In this document: piece after piece, positions 17,081 through 25,598 of the stretch
Numbering within the stretch: the first letter of the stretch is position 1
Layout: every line of letters begins with the position of its first letter
NCBI RefSeq assembly: GCF_015356865.1
Contig: NZ_JAAFZA010000060.1
Coordinates: forward strand, 1 to 47,648
Source of the DNA: Catenulispora pinisilvae
GTDB taxonomy: Bacteria; Actinomycetota; Actinomycetes; Streptomycetales; Catenulisporaceae
DNA length: 47,648 nt
Direction of reading: 5' to 3'
Program-made: the position numbers and the translations under genes
Notes under the pieces: model-generated
Database searches by the model: none
What the model saw: only the letters and a program-made list of their open reading frames with translations
What the model was told of the DNA's origin: nothing

Positions 17081-17107
17081 TTAGCACTCTCCCTCGGGGA
17101 GTGCAAG
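17081..17107. promoter_or_regulatory. CIRCE element (HrcA operator) of groEL2
   Basis: TTAGCACTC-N9-GAGTGCAAG, one arm perfect and the other seven of nine. It lies 36 bases upstream of the degenerate copy, about 160 bases before groEL2. Confidence 0.85.
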
Positions 17108-17161
17108 CCAGTGCCCGGCGAGCCGGTCCACAGACTTCCGGGCCGACAGACTGCCGACAGA

Positions 17162-17201
17162 CTTCAGGGCCCGCCCCGTAGTACGGGAGCGGGCCCTGAA
17201 G
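17162..17201 (-). terminator. Terminator after csp
   Basis: CTTCAGGGCCCGC pairs with GCGGGCCCTGAAG, with a nested CCCGT/ACGGG inside. The hairpin lies 115 bases past the csp stop and could insulate csp from the groEL2 promoter in both directions. Confidence 0.65.
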
Positions 17202-17315
17202 GTGAGTAGGTGCTTACGGTTGTTACGGACGGGCAGCGGCGTGACCCCGAATGGTCGCGACCCGGTGGTGGAGACCGGCGCGGGACGAACTGGTCCGGTG
17301 CCGGGCTGCGGATCG

Positions 17316-17519
17316 CTAGACGAGGACGCGGACCATGTCGGCCTGCGGGCCCTTCTGGCCCTGCGAGATCTCGAACTCGACCCGCTGGTTCTCCTCCAGG
17401 CTGCGGTATCCGTCCATCTGGATCGCGCTGTAGTGGACGAAGACGTCCGACCCGCCGTCGACCGCGATGAACCCGTAGCCCTTCTCCGCGTTGAACCACT
17501 TGACGGTGCCCTGAGCCAT
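17316..17519 (-). CDS. csp: Cold-shock protein, CspA family
   Basis: Protein of 67 aa, a single cold-shock domain with both RNA-binding motifs: KGYGFIAV (RNP1) and VFVHYSAI (RNP2). It binds single-stranded nucleic acid and melts RNA structure. AGGGGAG lies just before the ATG. A candidate promoter about 175 bases upstream predicts a long 5' leader, as in csp messages that are regulated by leader folding. Confidence 0.95.
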   Translation of the reverse strand: MAQGTVKWFNAEKGYGFIAVDGGSDVFVHYSAIQMDGYRSLEENQRVEFEISQGQKGPQADMVRVLV

Positions 17520-17693
17520 TCCGTACTCCCCTTGCTGCCGGCTCTAGACGGAGTGGGCTACCCCCTGTTGGAACACCCACCCCATTTTCCGGCCCGCACC
17601 CCGCGAGCCAGGGTCTGCGTTCGCCGCCGTACCACCCGCCGTACCAAGAGGGTTGAGCTGGAGGGATCTCGCCGAATCGTTCGACCGGCGCTG

Positions 17694-17721
17694 AGACTAG
17701 CCAATGTGACGCACGGTACAA
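17694..17721 (-). promoter_or_regulatory. Candidate csp promoter and long leader region
   Basis: On the minus strand -35 TTGTAC (17716-17721), 16-base spacer, -10 TAGTCT (17694-17699). The 353-base stretch 17520-17872 holds no gene. Besides this promoter it contains an 11-base direct repeat (TGGTACGGCGG twice, 17621-17645, minus strand) inside the predicted leader. Confidence 0.4.
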
Positions 17722-17872
17722 CAGGCCTAAATCTCAGAGATATTTCAGAGGTTCGTAAGTGGTGCGCAGACAAATGCGGACCGATCCCCGCGTATCTTCT
17801 CGCACCGAACACGGTGAGTAGATAACGATACGGGAACCGGTCCTTCTCAGGGCACACCGGGGTGCCGGCGCG

Positions 17873-18148
17873 TCAGCCCCCTGCGACGGCCGGGATGATG
17901 GAGACGTTGCCGTTCTCCGGCACCGCGGTCCCCAGCCCCTCGGCGAAGCGCACGTCGTCGTCGTTCACGTAGACGTTCACGAAACGCCGCAGCTTGCCGT
18001 CGTCGTCCAGGACCCGCGCGCGGATACCGGTGTGGTCGGTCTCCAGCTGGTCGATCACCTCCGCCAGGGTACCGCCCGCGACCGACACCTCGGCCTTCCC
18101 GTCGGTGTAAGTACGCAGGATGGTGGGAATCCGTACGGTGATGCTCAT
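17873..18148 (-). CDS. MoaD/ThiS-family sulfur-carrier-like protein
   Basis: Protein of 91 aa with a ubiquitin-like fold (SITVRIPTILRTYTDG at the start, FVNVYVNDDDVRF in the middle) and a C-terminal Gly-Gly after IIPAVA, the site that is adenylated and then turned into a thiocarboxylate in CysO, MoaD and ThiS. It lies 67 bases after thrC on the same strand. In mycobacteria CysO donates sulfur to O-phosphoserine for cysteine synthesis; pairing with thrC instead is a recurrent actinomycete arrangement whose meaning is unclear. The second ATG (18148) is preferred because AAGGAG is seven bases away; the first is too close. Confidence 0.85.
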   Translation of the reverse strand: MSITVRIPTILRTYTDGKAEVSVAGGTLAEVIDQLETDHTGIRARVLDDDGKLRRFVNVYVNDDDVRFAEGLGTAVPENGNVSIIPAVAGG

Positions 18149-18215
18149 AGCCATGCTCCTTACTCAATCCCCTCGCGGGGCATCATGCCGATGAAGAATG
18201 CGCGAACAACCCGTT

Positions 18216-19466
18216 TCAGAGCGTCGCGCGGAAGGCGTCCAGGGACGGCTTGATAACAGCGGTCGGCCCGCAATCGGAGACCGCGTCAAGGGTCTTCAGC
18301 CCGTCGCCGGAGTTGATGACCACGGTCAGCGCCTCCGGGTCCAGCCGCCCGTCCTCGGCGAGCTTCTTCAGCACCCCGACGGTCACGCCGCCGGCGGTCT
18401 CGGCGAAGATGCCCTCGGTGCGCGCCAACAGCTTCACGGCGGCCCGGATCTGGTCGTCGGTCACGTCCTCGACGGTGCCGCCGGAGCGCCGGGCGATGTC
18501 CAGCACGTAGGGGCCGTCGGCCGGGTTGCCGATCGCCAGCGACTTGGCGATGGTGTCGGGCTGCTTCACCGGGCGGATGACGTCGATACCGTCCTTGTAG
18601 GCCTGCGAGACCGGGGAGCAGCCGGAGCCCTGGGCCCCGATCACCTTGTACGGCGTGTCCTCGACCAGGCCGAGCTTCACCAGCTCGCGGAAGCCCTTGT
18701 CGATCTTCGTGAGCTGCGAGCCGGAGGCCACCGGGACCACGATCTGCTCCGGCAGCCGCCAGCCGAGCTGTTCGGCGATCTCGTACGCCAGGGTCTTGGA
18801 ACCCTCGGCGTAGTAGGGCCGCAGGTTCACATTGACGAAGCCCCACTTCTCGCCGAGCTCGTCGCCGATCAGCTCACTACAGAAGCGGTTGACCTCGTCG
18901 TAGGTGCCGTCGATGGCGATCAGCCGGCCGCCGTAGACGGAGGCGACGACGATCTTCTCCTTCTCCAGGTCCGACGGGATGAACACGCACGAGTCCAGGC
19001 CCGCGCGCGCCGCCGCGGCTCCGACCGCGCCGGCCAGGTTGCCGGTGGAGGAGCAGGAGAGAGTGGTGTAGCCGAAGGCGTGGGCGGCCTGGACGGCGAT
19101 CGCGACGACCCGGTCCTTGAAGGAGTGTGTCGGGTTGCCGGAGTCGTCCTTGACGTGGAGGTTGGCCAGGCCCAGTTCGCGCCCGAGGTGCTGGGCGCGG
19201 ACCAGGCGGGTCCAGCCGGGGTTCGTGGTGGGCCGGGTGGCGACGTCGGCCGGGACCGGCAGCAGCGGGGCGTAGCGCCAGATGGAGGCGGGGCCGGCGG
19301 CGATCTGCTCGCGGGTCACGGTCCCGAAGTCGTAGGAGATCTCCAGGGGGCCGAAACACTCTTCACAGGCGAATTTCGGGCCGAGATCCGTGGTGTGACC
19401 ACACTCACGACAGGAGAGGTGGGCGGCGGGGCCGAAGGGGGCGACCGTGGATGGGGTGCCGGACAT
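18216..19466 (-). CDS. thrC: Threonine synthase
   Basis: Protein of 416 aa, PLP fold-type II. The N terminus has a Zn-ribbon-like CRECGHTTDLGPKFACEECF segment (four Cys), the PLP lysine is in NPTHSFKDRVVA, and the phosphate loop is SSTGNLAGAVGAAAARAG. It converts O-phosphohomoserine to threonine. The Cys-rich start and length match the actinomycete ThrC form. AGGAA lies nine bases before the ATG. The divergent gap to gpgS contains ordered half-sites (19527-19557). Confidence 0.93.
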   Translation of the reverse strand: MSGTPSTVAPFGPAAHLSCRECGHTTDLGPKFACEECFGPLEISYDFGTVTREQIAAGPASIWRYAPLLPVPADVATRPTTNPGWTRLVRAQHLGRELGLANLHVKDDSGNPTHSFKDRVVAIAVQAAHAFGYTTLSCSSTGNLAGAVGAAAARAGLDSCVFIPSDLEKEKIVVASVYGGRLIAIDGTYDEVNRFCSELIGDELGEKWGFVNVNLRPYYAEGSKTLAYEIAEQLGWRLPEQIVVPVASGSQLTKIDKGFRELVKLGLVEDTPYKVIGAQGSGCSPVSQAYKDGIDVIRPVKQPDTIAKSLAIGNPADGPYVLDIARRSGGTVEDVTDDQIRAAVKLLARTEGIFAETAGGVTVGVLKKLAEDGRLDPEALTVVINSGDGLKTLDAVSDCGPTAVIKPSLDAFRATL

Positions 19467-19526
19467 GACGCGAGGTTCCTTTCCTCATCTTTCCCACGGC
19501 TCGGCGGCTGCCGCGTGGGCCGGAGT

Positions 19527-19557
19527 TGGCACCGCGCCGTGCCACGATGAGGTGGCA
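19527..19557. promoter_or_regulatory. Interleaved inverted repeats between thrC and gpgS
   Basis: TGGCAC-cgcgcc-GTGCCA (19527-19544) overlaps TGCCAC-gatgag-GTGGCA (19540-19557). Three similar half-sites at equal spacing suggest cooperative repressor binding in the divergent promoter region. Confidence 0.45.
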
Positions 19558-19756
19558 AAACGGATGGTTGCCGGAGCGTCGTAGGGCCGGTCCCTCAGCT
19601 CCTCTGGATGAGCGCTTTATGAAGTTGTCGCTATGGAGCGTAAGCCTCAGACGGCCTCATGGGACCTACCCGTCCGGATCCCGAGACAGCAGCGAGTCTG
19701 TCCGGTCGCCTACTCTTGAAGTGGTCGCCGATACCGATTTCAGAGTGGAGAGCCCG

Positions 19757-20761
19757 GTGCTGGAAGAGGTGGAGCGGTGGCTTGCCGCGCGCTCCTCGAA
19801 GGCGTCGGACTGGCCGTTGGCGCGGCTGCTCGACGCGAAGCGGGCCGCCGGGGCCCGGATCAGCGTGGTGCTGCCCGCACTGGACGAGGAGGAGACGGTC
19901 GGCGCGATCGTCTCCACCGTCCGCGAGGACCTGATGGAAGCCGCCCCGCTGGTCGACGAACTGCTAGTGGTGGACTCCGGCTCGGCCGACCGCACGGCGG
20001 AGAACGCGGCCGCGGCCGGGGCGAAGGTGCTGCACCGCGACGAGATCCTGCCGGCCGTCCCCTCGGTGCGCGGCAAGGGTGAGGTGCTGTGGCGCTCGCT
20101 GGCCGCGACCACCGGCGACCTGGTGTGCTTCGTGGACGCCGATCTGCAGGCGTTCTCCTCCACGGTGGTCACCGGCGTGCTCGGACCGCTGCTGTCCACC
20201 GAGGGCGACCCCATCCACCTGGTCAAGGCGATGTACGACCGGCCGCTGGTGGCCGGCTCCGCGGTGCTGCCGGCCGGCGGCGGCCGGGTCACGGAGTTGG
20301 TGGCGCGGCCGATCCTGAACCTGCACTGGCCGCTGCTGGCCGGCTTCGTGCAGCCGCTGGGCGGGGAGTACGCGGCGCGCCGGACGCTGCTGGAGCGGCT
20401 GCCGTTCCCGACCGGCTACGGCGTCGAGACCGCGATGCTGATCGACACCCTGGCGCTGGTCGGGCTGGACGGCATGGCGCAGGTCGACGTCGGGGTGCGG
20501 CTGCACCACCACCAGGACGACGCCGGCCTGGGCCGGATGGCCAGCGAGATCATGCAGGTGGCGTGGGAGCGGCTGCACCGCGAGGGGCGGATAGTGCCCG
20601 GCGAGGACGCCGTCGAGCCGCACACGCTGATGACGCAGTTCCATCGGGAGGCCGAGGGCTTCGCGCCGCGTTCGACCGATGTGACAGTGATGGAGCGGCC
20701 GCCTATGCGGACTCTGCTTCGGGGGCAGGAGCTTGCGCGGTCTCAGGCATCCGGGGCCTGA
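19757..20761 (+). CDS. gpgS: Glucosyl-3-phosphoglycerate synthase
   Basis: Protein of 334 aa, family GT81. ISVVLPALDEEETVGAIV opens the GT-A fold near residue 35; PSVRGKGEVLWRSLAATTGD contains the acceptor-site loop; FVDADLQ is the metal-binding DxD-type motif; GGGRVTELVARPIL and QPLGGEYAARR match mycobacterial GpgS, as does the late RPPM. It makes glucosyl-3-phosphoglycerate, precursor of glucosylglycerate and, in mycobacteria, of methylglucose lipopolysaccharide. I chose the GTG at 19757 with GGAG six bases before; a GTG 12 bases earlier is possible, and the frame stays open much further. The last 59 bases overlap the convergent ArsR gene. Confidence 0.87.
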   Translation: MLEEVERWLAARSSKASDWPLARLLDAKRAAGARISVVLPALDEEETVGAIVSTVREDLMEAAPLVDELLVVDSGSADRTAENAAAAGAKVLHRDEILPAVPSVRGKGEVLWRSLAATTGDLVCFVDADLQAFSSTVVTGVLGPLLSTEGDPIHLVKAMYDRPLVAGSAVLPAGGGRVTELVARPILNLHWPLLAGFVQPLGGEYAARRTLLERLPFPTGYGVETAMLIDTLALVGLDGMAQVDVGVRLHHHQDDAGLGRMASEIMQVAWERLHREGRIVPGEDAVEPHTLMTQFHREAEGFAPRSTDVTVMERPPMRTLLRGQELARSQASGA

Positions 20762-21467
20762 ACCAGGAGACCAGCCCTTCGACCCGGACGCCGTCCGGGT
20801 CCCGGGGGAACTCGTCGAACTCGGTGACCAGATCCTCCAGCCGGCGCTGGAAGTCGTCGGCGCGCTCGGCGGAGATGGTCGCCGACAGGTTTATCAGGAT
20901 CCCGCGCTTCTTCGCCGTCTCCTCGTCCGCTTCGGGTTTGTCCAGCTCGACCGACCGGAGCATCCGGTCGCGGTAGTCGTTCAGGCTCCCCGCGATCACG
21001 TCGTTCATGGCCTCGCGCGTCTCGTCGAGGTTCTCGGCGGGGTTGATGGAGACCTGGGTCTGCATCGCCCGGTACTTGGTCTCGACGATGCCGGAGACCA
21101 CCCGGGTCTCGGCGGGCTCGATCAGGCCGGCCTCCTGGAGCACCTTGAGGTGCCGGTAGAGCTTGGTCTGCGGCTGGTCGAGGTCCTCGGCCAGCTCCTT
21201 GGCCGACTTCGGCAGCCCGTCACGGGTCAGCGCGCGCAGGATCGCCAGCCGCGTGGGGTCGGCGAGCGCCTTGATCGTGTCGACGTCGGTGACGGTGCGC
21301 ACCACTTCCTGCAACAGCGCGACCTGCTCGCGGGCGCCGGCGACTTCCTCGTGCACCTCGCGGAGCGCCTGGTCCACCTGGGTTTTGGCGTCCTCGACGG
21401 CGCGCCGCGCCACGTGGAACACCCCGGCTAGGTCAGAGGTCGTCCTGTCGCTGCCCATGGCTTCCAT
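20703..21467 (-). CDS. ArsR-family transcriptional regulator with C-terminal extension
   Basis: Protein of 254 aa. An N-terminal coiled-coil-like segment (residues 20-58) precedes an ArsR winged helix (IKALADPTRLAILRALTRDG, then LDQPQTKLYRHLKVLQEAGLI). The C-terminal 110 residues form an unrecognised effector domain. No cysteine metal site is visible, so a small molecule rather than a metal is likely the signal. It is divergent from the MFS exporter, with an inverted repeat between them, the usual layout for a drug-efflux repressor. Confidence 0.78.
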   Translation of the reverse strand: MEAMGSDRTTSDLAGVFHVARRAVEDAKTQVDQALREVHEEVAGAREQVALLQEVVRTVTDVDTIKALADPTRLAILRALTRDGLPKSAKELAEDLDQPQTKLYRHLKVLQEAGLIEPAETRVVSGIVETKYRAMQTQVSINPAENLDETREAMNDVIAGSLNDYRDRMLRSVELDKPEADEETAKKRGILINLSATISAERADDFQRRLEDLVTEFDEFPRDPDGVRVEGLVSWFRPRMPETAQAPAPEAESA

Positions 21468-21495
21468 CTTGCCAGACGCTCACGGATGCGTCATC

Positions 21496-21513
21496 ATTCA
21501 CTCAAGCGTGAAT
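21496..21513. promoter_or_regulatory. Candidate ArsR operator
   Basis: ATTCAC-TCAAGC-GTGAAT, perfect six-base arms, 29 bases from the regulator start and 62 before the MFS start. A further GTGAAT follows at 21526. A second inverted repeat GCTCT-CGCT-AGAGC lies at 21532-21545. Confidence 0.5.
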
Positions 21514-21574
21514 AGTGCTGAGGGTGTGAATGCTCTCGCTAGAGCGAACGTTCATGAACCAGGGAGGGTTCACG

Positions 21575-23017
21575 ATGACCGCAACAACGCTCGAGCCGAC
21601 GGGGGACGCGGCGATGGACGACATGCTGGAGGACTTCGCACAGGCCACGGCCGGGGCGCTTTCCACCACCGGAACCACCGAGACCACGGCCGGCGCCGAA
21701 CTGACCGCCGCCGACTCGGCGAAGCCCGCCGCCGCCTCGGCCGAGCCCACGCGGCCCACCGCCAAGCCGCTCCCCCTGCGCCGCAACCGCAACTTCAACC
21801 TCCTGTGGGGCGGCGCGGTCACCGCGCTCCTCGGCCTGTCGACCGCTGACATCGCCTACCCGCTGGTGATCCTGGCGATGACCGGGTCGCCGCTGCGGGC
21901 CGGACTGTTCGCCACCGTCCAGCTCATCACCTCGGTGCTGGCGACGCTGCCGGTCGGCCACTTGATGGACCGCGTGGACCGGCGCCGCCTGCTCCTGCTG
22001 TCCGAGGCCGTCCGCACCGTCGCGGCCGGCTCCGTGGCCGTCGCCTACTTCCTCGGCACCCTGACCTTCTGGCACCTGCTGCTCACCGCCGCCGCGCTCG
22101 GGGCCATCCAGCCCTTCGCCGGGGCGCGCACCCTGCTGATCCGGCAGGTCGTGGCGCCGGAACAGGTGCCGGCCGCGCTCACCGCCGAGCAGGTGCGCCA
22201 GCAGGGATGCGAGCTGGCCGGGCCGCCGCTGGGGGGCGCGTTGTTCGGGATCTCGCGGGCGCTGCCGTTCCTGTTCGCCGCGTTCACCGGGGTCGTGTCG
22301 CTGCTCACCGTGGTGTTCCTGAAGCTGCCGAAGTCCGTCACCACCGCGGGCTCCGCCGACGCCGCCGAATCCGAACCCAAGGGCGAGGCCGGGGGCGGGA
22401 AGGCAGACGGCGGCGTGCTGCTGGGCCTGAAGACCATCATGGGCAACCCGGTGATGCGGGCCACCACGCTGGCCCTGTGCCTGGTCAACACCGCCGGCTA
22501 CCCGGTCTTCCTGAGCCTGATCGTGCGGATGCACCAGAACCACGCCGCCTCCGGCACCACCGGCCTGGTGGTCGGGGCGATGGCGCTCGGCGGGCTGGCC
22601 GGGACCGCGCTGGTGAAGCCGCTGCACAAGGTGCTGCGGCCGGGCTGGCTGGTGATCGTGGCCTGCATGGTGTTCGCGGTCGGCAACTTCGGGATGACCT
22701 GCTTCGCCGCCCCCCTCGTGGACGCCGCGTTCCTGGCGCTCAGCGGCGCGGTGATCCCGTCCGCGGTGGTGATGGTCAACGTGCTGATCCTGCAGGCGGT
22801 GCCGGACGAGCAGCGCGGCCGGACCGCCGCCGCGCTGGACATGTTCCTGCTGATCGGGATGCCGGCCGGGATGCTGGTGGCCAGCGCCGCCTTGCAGTGG
22901 TTCTCCCCTACCGCGACGCTGCTGGGCCTGTCGCTGCTGATGACGGTCGCGATGCTGTACGCGGCGTCCCAGAAGGCGCTGCGGGCCGCGCAGTGGCCGC
23001 GGGCTCAGGCTTCCTGA
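21575..23017 (+). CDS. Major facilitator superfamily exporter
   Basis: Protein of 480 aa. A soluble Thr/Ala-rich N-terminal 65 residues precede about 12 hydrophobic segments. The loop 2-3 motif reads GHLMDRVDRRR, and the second half has a similar arrangement after a charged central loop (residues 260-290). The profile resembles the EntS/MFS_3 group of drug or siderophore exporters; the substrate is not evident. GGGAGG lies seven bases before the ATG at 21575. It is divergent from the ArsR regulator. Its 3' end overlaps the convergent His-rich gene by 110 bases. Confidence 0.82.
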   Translation: MTATTLEPTGDAAMDDMLEDFAQATAGALSTTGTTETTAGAELTAADSAKPAAASAEPTRPTAKPLPLRRNRNFNLLWGGAVTALLGLSTADIAYPLVILAMTGSPLRAGLFATVQLITSVLATLPVGHLMDRVDRRRLLLLSEAVRTVAAGSVAVAYFLGTLTFWHLLLTAAALGAIQPFAGARTLLIRQVVAPEQVPAALTAEQVRQQGCELAGPPLGGALFGISRALPFLFAAFTGVVSLLTVVFLKLPKSVTTAGSADAAESEPKGEAGGGKADGGVLLGLKTIMGNPVMRATTLALCLVNTAGYPVFLSLIVRMHQNHAASGTTGLVVGAMALGGLAGTALVKPLHKVLRPGWLVIVACMVFAVGNFGMTCFAAPLVDAAFLALSGAVIPSAVVMVNVLILQAVPDEQRGRTAAALDMFLLIGMPAGMLVASAALQWFSPTATLLGLSLLMTVAMLYAASQKALRAAQWPRAQAS

Positions 23018-23492
23018 GCCCCTTGTGGACCGGGGAGTGTCGGCTGGCGCTGTGTGGAGCGCCGTGGCCGGCACTCCCCTTATATGCCGCCTTGTGTAGG
23101 TGACGGGCCACTTCGCGGACCGCGGAATGCCTCTCGTGGTTCGCCGAGTGCATTTTGTGGGCAGTATGCAGCACGTGCGCCGCGGGATGGTGGGTATGCA
23201 GCCGGTGCACCGGGTGTTCGTGGACTGGCTCGCCGACGCGCGAGGCGAGCGGCACGATGGTCTTCACGACGCTCGCCGCGGGGGCCGACGGACGCGGTTT
23301 GGGCGGGGCGCCGCCGAACAGGCCCAGGCCCGCCAGCAATCCGGTACCGCAGACCGCCACCACCGCGGCCAGCAGCGCCGGACGGCTCATCGGCCGCGGC
23401 TCGCTCACCAGCCCCAGACGATCCCGGTACGCCGGCCCCTCGTACTCAGCGGGCTCGGCGGATCCCCGGTCAAGCGGCTCGGTCCCGGTCAT
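22908..23492 (-). CDS. Histidine-rich single-pass membrane protein
   Basis: Protein of 194 aa (nine bases longer if the ATG at 23501 is used). One transmembrane segment (ALLAAVVAVCGTGLLAGLGLF, residues 40-60) follows a cytoplasmic start. The outer part is very rich in His (HEHPVHRLHTHHPAAH and similar over residues 90-155), then Pro/Ala/Thr. The histidines suggest binding of Zn, Ni or Cu at the cell surface. It overlaps the DUF3263 gene by 23 bases and so is translationally coupled to it; in mycobacteria the gene at this place encodes the LytR_C-domain protein VirR, which this does not resemble. The 3' end overlaps the MFS gene, a mild warning about its true end. Confidence 0.6.
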   Translation of the reverse strand: MTGTEPLDRGSAEPAEYEGPAYRDRLGLVSEPRPMSRPALLAAVVAVCGTGLLAGLGLFGGAPPKPRPSAPAASVVKTIVPLASRVGEPVHEHPVHRLHTHHPAAHVLHTAHKMHSANHERHSAVREVARHLHKAAYKGSAGHGAPHSASRHSPVHKGLRKPEPAATARPAAPSGTPRTASRPSSAATGPAASR

Positions 23493-23811
23493 GCCCCTCA
23501 TTAGACACAGGCCGGGGCTCCCCGTCGGCGTCCGGGCCGATGTCGGACACCCGTTTCACCCGTCCGGACCTGGCGCGCTGCCGTGCGGCGCGCAGCCGGC
23601 GCAGGCGCTTGACCACCTCCGGCTCCAACGCCAGCGCCGCCTCGTCGTCCAGCAGCGCGTTCAGCAACTGGTAGTAGCGGGTCGCAGAGATCTGGAACCG
23701 CTCCCGGATCGCCTGCTCCTTGCTGCCGGCGTTGCGCCACCACTGTTTCTCGAAAGCCAGGATCGCGCGGTCCCGGTCCGTCAATCCGCCCCCGGACTCG
23801 CTGCTGTTCAT
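23470..23811 (-). CDS. DUF3263 domain protein
   Basis: Protein of 113 aa. TDRDRAILAFEKQWWRNAGSKE followed by IRERFQISATRYYQLLNALL is the DUF3263 signature, a small helical actinobacterial family with a helix-turn-helix look. Function is unknown. The ATG at 23811 (MNSSES) matches the family start; the longer frame adds 13 poorly placed residues. It overlaps the His-rich membrane protein downstream and is divergent from nagA. Confidence 0.82.
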   Translation of the reverse strand: MNSSESGGGLTDRDRAILAFEKQWWRNAGSKEQAIRERFQISATRYYQLLNALLDDEAALALEPEVVKRLRRLRAARQRARSGRVKRVSDIGPDADGEPRPVSNEGHDRDRAA

Positions 23812-23883
23812 GCAGACCAGAGTACGGCTGGAGACCCACACCGCACCCATGCACCCCGATGGCGTACCGTGGGTCCGTCATTT

Positions 23884-23899
23884 ACAGGTCTATACCAAT
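23884..23899. promoter_or_regulatory. dre-like operator of nagA
   Basis: ACAGGTCTATACCAAT, 13 of 16 matches to the DasR site ACTGGTCTAGACCACT, 66 bases before the nagA start in the divergent gap. Confidence 0.65.
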
Positions 23900-23965
23900 C
23901 AAATCAGGTCCGAGTCCGGCCTTGCCCGCTCCATCCGCTCCTATTTTTCTGCCGACAGGTTTGCG

Positions 23966-25129
23966 ATGACACTGCTGACGAACGCCCGGATCGTCCTCCC
24001 CGACGGCGTGCGAGCCGACGGCTGGCTGCGCGTGGAGGGCCACCGGATCGCCGAGGTGGGCCCGGCGGGCTCCGCACCGGAACCGTCCAACACGGACCCG
24101 CACGAGGCCTCCATAGACCTGGCCGGACGCCATCTGCTGCCCGGCTACGTCGACATGCACAACCACGGCGGCGGCGGTGCGGCCTTCAGCTCCGGCGACG
24201 TCGAGCAGGCGGTGCGGGCCGCGGCCTTCCACCGCGCGCACGGCACCACCACGATCATGGCCTCCACGGTCTCCACCGAGCTGGACGACCTGCAGCGCTA
24301 CCTGTCCGATCTGGCCGGCCTGGTCGAGGACGGACTGCTGGCCGGGCTGCACCTGGAGGGGCCGTTCATCTCCAAGGCCCGCTGCGGCGCCCACGACCCG
24401 GCCCTGCTGCGCGCGCCGGACCCGGCCCTGCTGCGGCCGCTGCTGGCCGCGGGCCGCGGGACCGTGAAGATGGTGACCCTGGCCCCGGAGCTGGACTACG
24501 GCATCGAGGCCACCGCGCTGCTGGCCAACTCCGGCGTGATCGCCGCGGTCGGGCACACCGACGGCGGCTACGGCATCACCGAAGAGGCGTTCTCCAACGG
24601 CGCCCGGGTGGCCACCCACCTGTTCAACGCCATGCCCGGGGTGCACCACCGCGAGCCCGGCCCGGTGGTGGCCGCGATCGAGGACGAAAGCGTGATCGTC
24701 GAGCTGGTCAACGACGGCATCCACGTGCACCCGGCGGTGATCGGCATGGTCTTCAACGCCGTCGGCCCGCACCGGGTCGCGCTGATCACCGACGCCATGG
24801 CCGCGGCCGGCCGGCCGGACGGCATGTTCCGGCTCGGCGCGCTGGACGTGGAGGTCTCGGCCGGGGTGGCCCGGCTGGCCGGCGGCGGCTCGATCGCCGG
24901 CAGCACCCTGACGATGGACGTGGCGCTGCGGCGCGCGGTGCGCGAGTTGGGCCTGTCGATCCAGGACGCCTCGGTGTCGGCCTCGCTGACCCCCGCGCGG
25001 GCGTTGGGCCTGGACCACGAAGTCGGCTCGGTCGAGGCCGGCAAATTCGCCGACTTCGTCGTCCTCGACGACGAACTGGAAGTGTGCGGCGTGATGAAGC
25101 GGGGCGAGTGGGCCCTCGCGCCGAAGTAG
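23966..25129 (+). CDS. nagA: N-acetylglucosamine-6-phosphate deacetylase
   Basis: Protein of 387 aa, amidohydrolase fold. Metal and catalytic residues appear in order: GYVDMHNHGGGG near 56, HLEGPFISKARCGAHDP near 128, GHTDG near 197, THLFNAMPG near 218, and ITDAMAAAG with the catalytic Asp near 274. It deacetylates GlcNAc-6-P, the product of the PTS locus at 3.3-8.6 kb, to glucosamine-6-P, which is the effector of DasR. The ATG at 23966 begins the standard MTLLTNARIVLP strand; the frame extends 80 codons upstream through the operator and cannot all be coding. The dre-like site upstream fits control by the DasR-like protein. Confidence 0.92.
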   Translation: MTLLTNARIVLPDGVRADGWLRVEGHRIAEVGPAGSAPEPSNTDPHEASIDLAGRHLLPGYVDMHNHGGGGAAFSSGDVEQAVRAAAFHRAHGTTTIMASTVSTELDDLQRYLSDLAGLVEDGLLAGLHLEGPFISKARCGAHDPALLRAPDPALLRPLLAAGRGTVKMVTLAPELDYGIEATALLANSGVIAAVGHTDGGYGITEEAFSNGARVATHLFNAMPGVHHREPGPVVAAIEDESVIVELVNDGIHVHPAVIGMVFNAVGPHRVALITDAMAAAGRPDGMFRLGALDVEVSAGVARLAGGGSIAGSTLTMDVALRRAVRELGLSIQDASVSASLTPARALGLDHEVGSVEAGKFADFVVLDDELEVCGVMKRGEWALAPK

Positions 25130-25270
25130 CCCGGCGAATCAGTGCCGATACTTCAACGCCGGTAATTCAATACGCGTAATCCCGCGGCCCGGCGGCGCGA
25201 TTCCGACCCGTATCCATCGGCTTTAAACCATCAACTCCTTGAGCCTATCTTGGCAAGGAGGTACTCTCCG

Positions 25271-25414
25271 GTGCGCTCTTCACGCCCGGATCAGAACCCG
25301 TCCACCTCGGGGTTCCCACCGGCATCACCCGTTCGCACTCCCGTTCCGGCCGAACCGGGTCAGCTGCGCCGCTCGGGTGAATCTCCACCCCTTCCGACCG
25401 CATTCCAGCTATAA
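25271..25414 (+). CDS. Candidate small protein behind a near-perfect ribosome site
   Basis: Reading frame of 47 codons from GTG to TAA. AAGGAGG (25255-25261) lies nine bases before the GTG, the strongest Shine-Dalgarno in the window. The product would be Pro/Ser/Arg-rich (VRSSRPDQNPSTSGFPPASP...). No family is recognised. It occupies the 469-base gap 25130-25598 where no other gene is visible; the remaining sequence there shows nothing clear. It could be a leader peptide for the downstream genes or a chance match. Confidence 0.4.
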   Translation: MRSSRPDQNPSTSGFPPASPVRTPVPAEPGQLRRSGESPPLPTAFQL

Positions 25415-25598
25415 AAGCCGGTCCCGCTGGGCGAGAATCCAGAAGTGAGCTTCATCTGAATCTGGTTTTCATCTCCCATCGGGAACGAATGGCCCCGCCA
25501 GCCGGGCGACGGCCACTCTCCATAGCCGACCGCATCACAAGGTAGAACGCACGGCGACCGAAAGACGCCGGGCACTCGCAGGCGAAGGAGTCGCTGTC

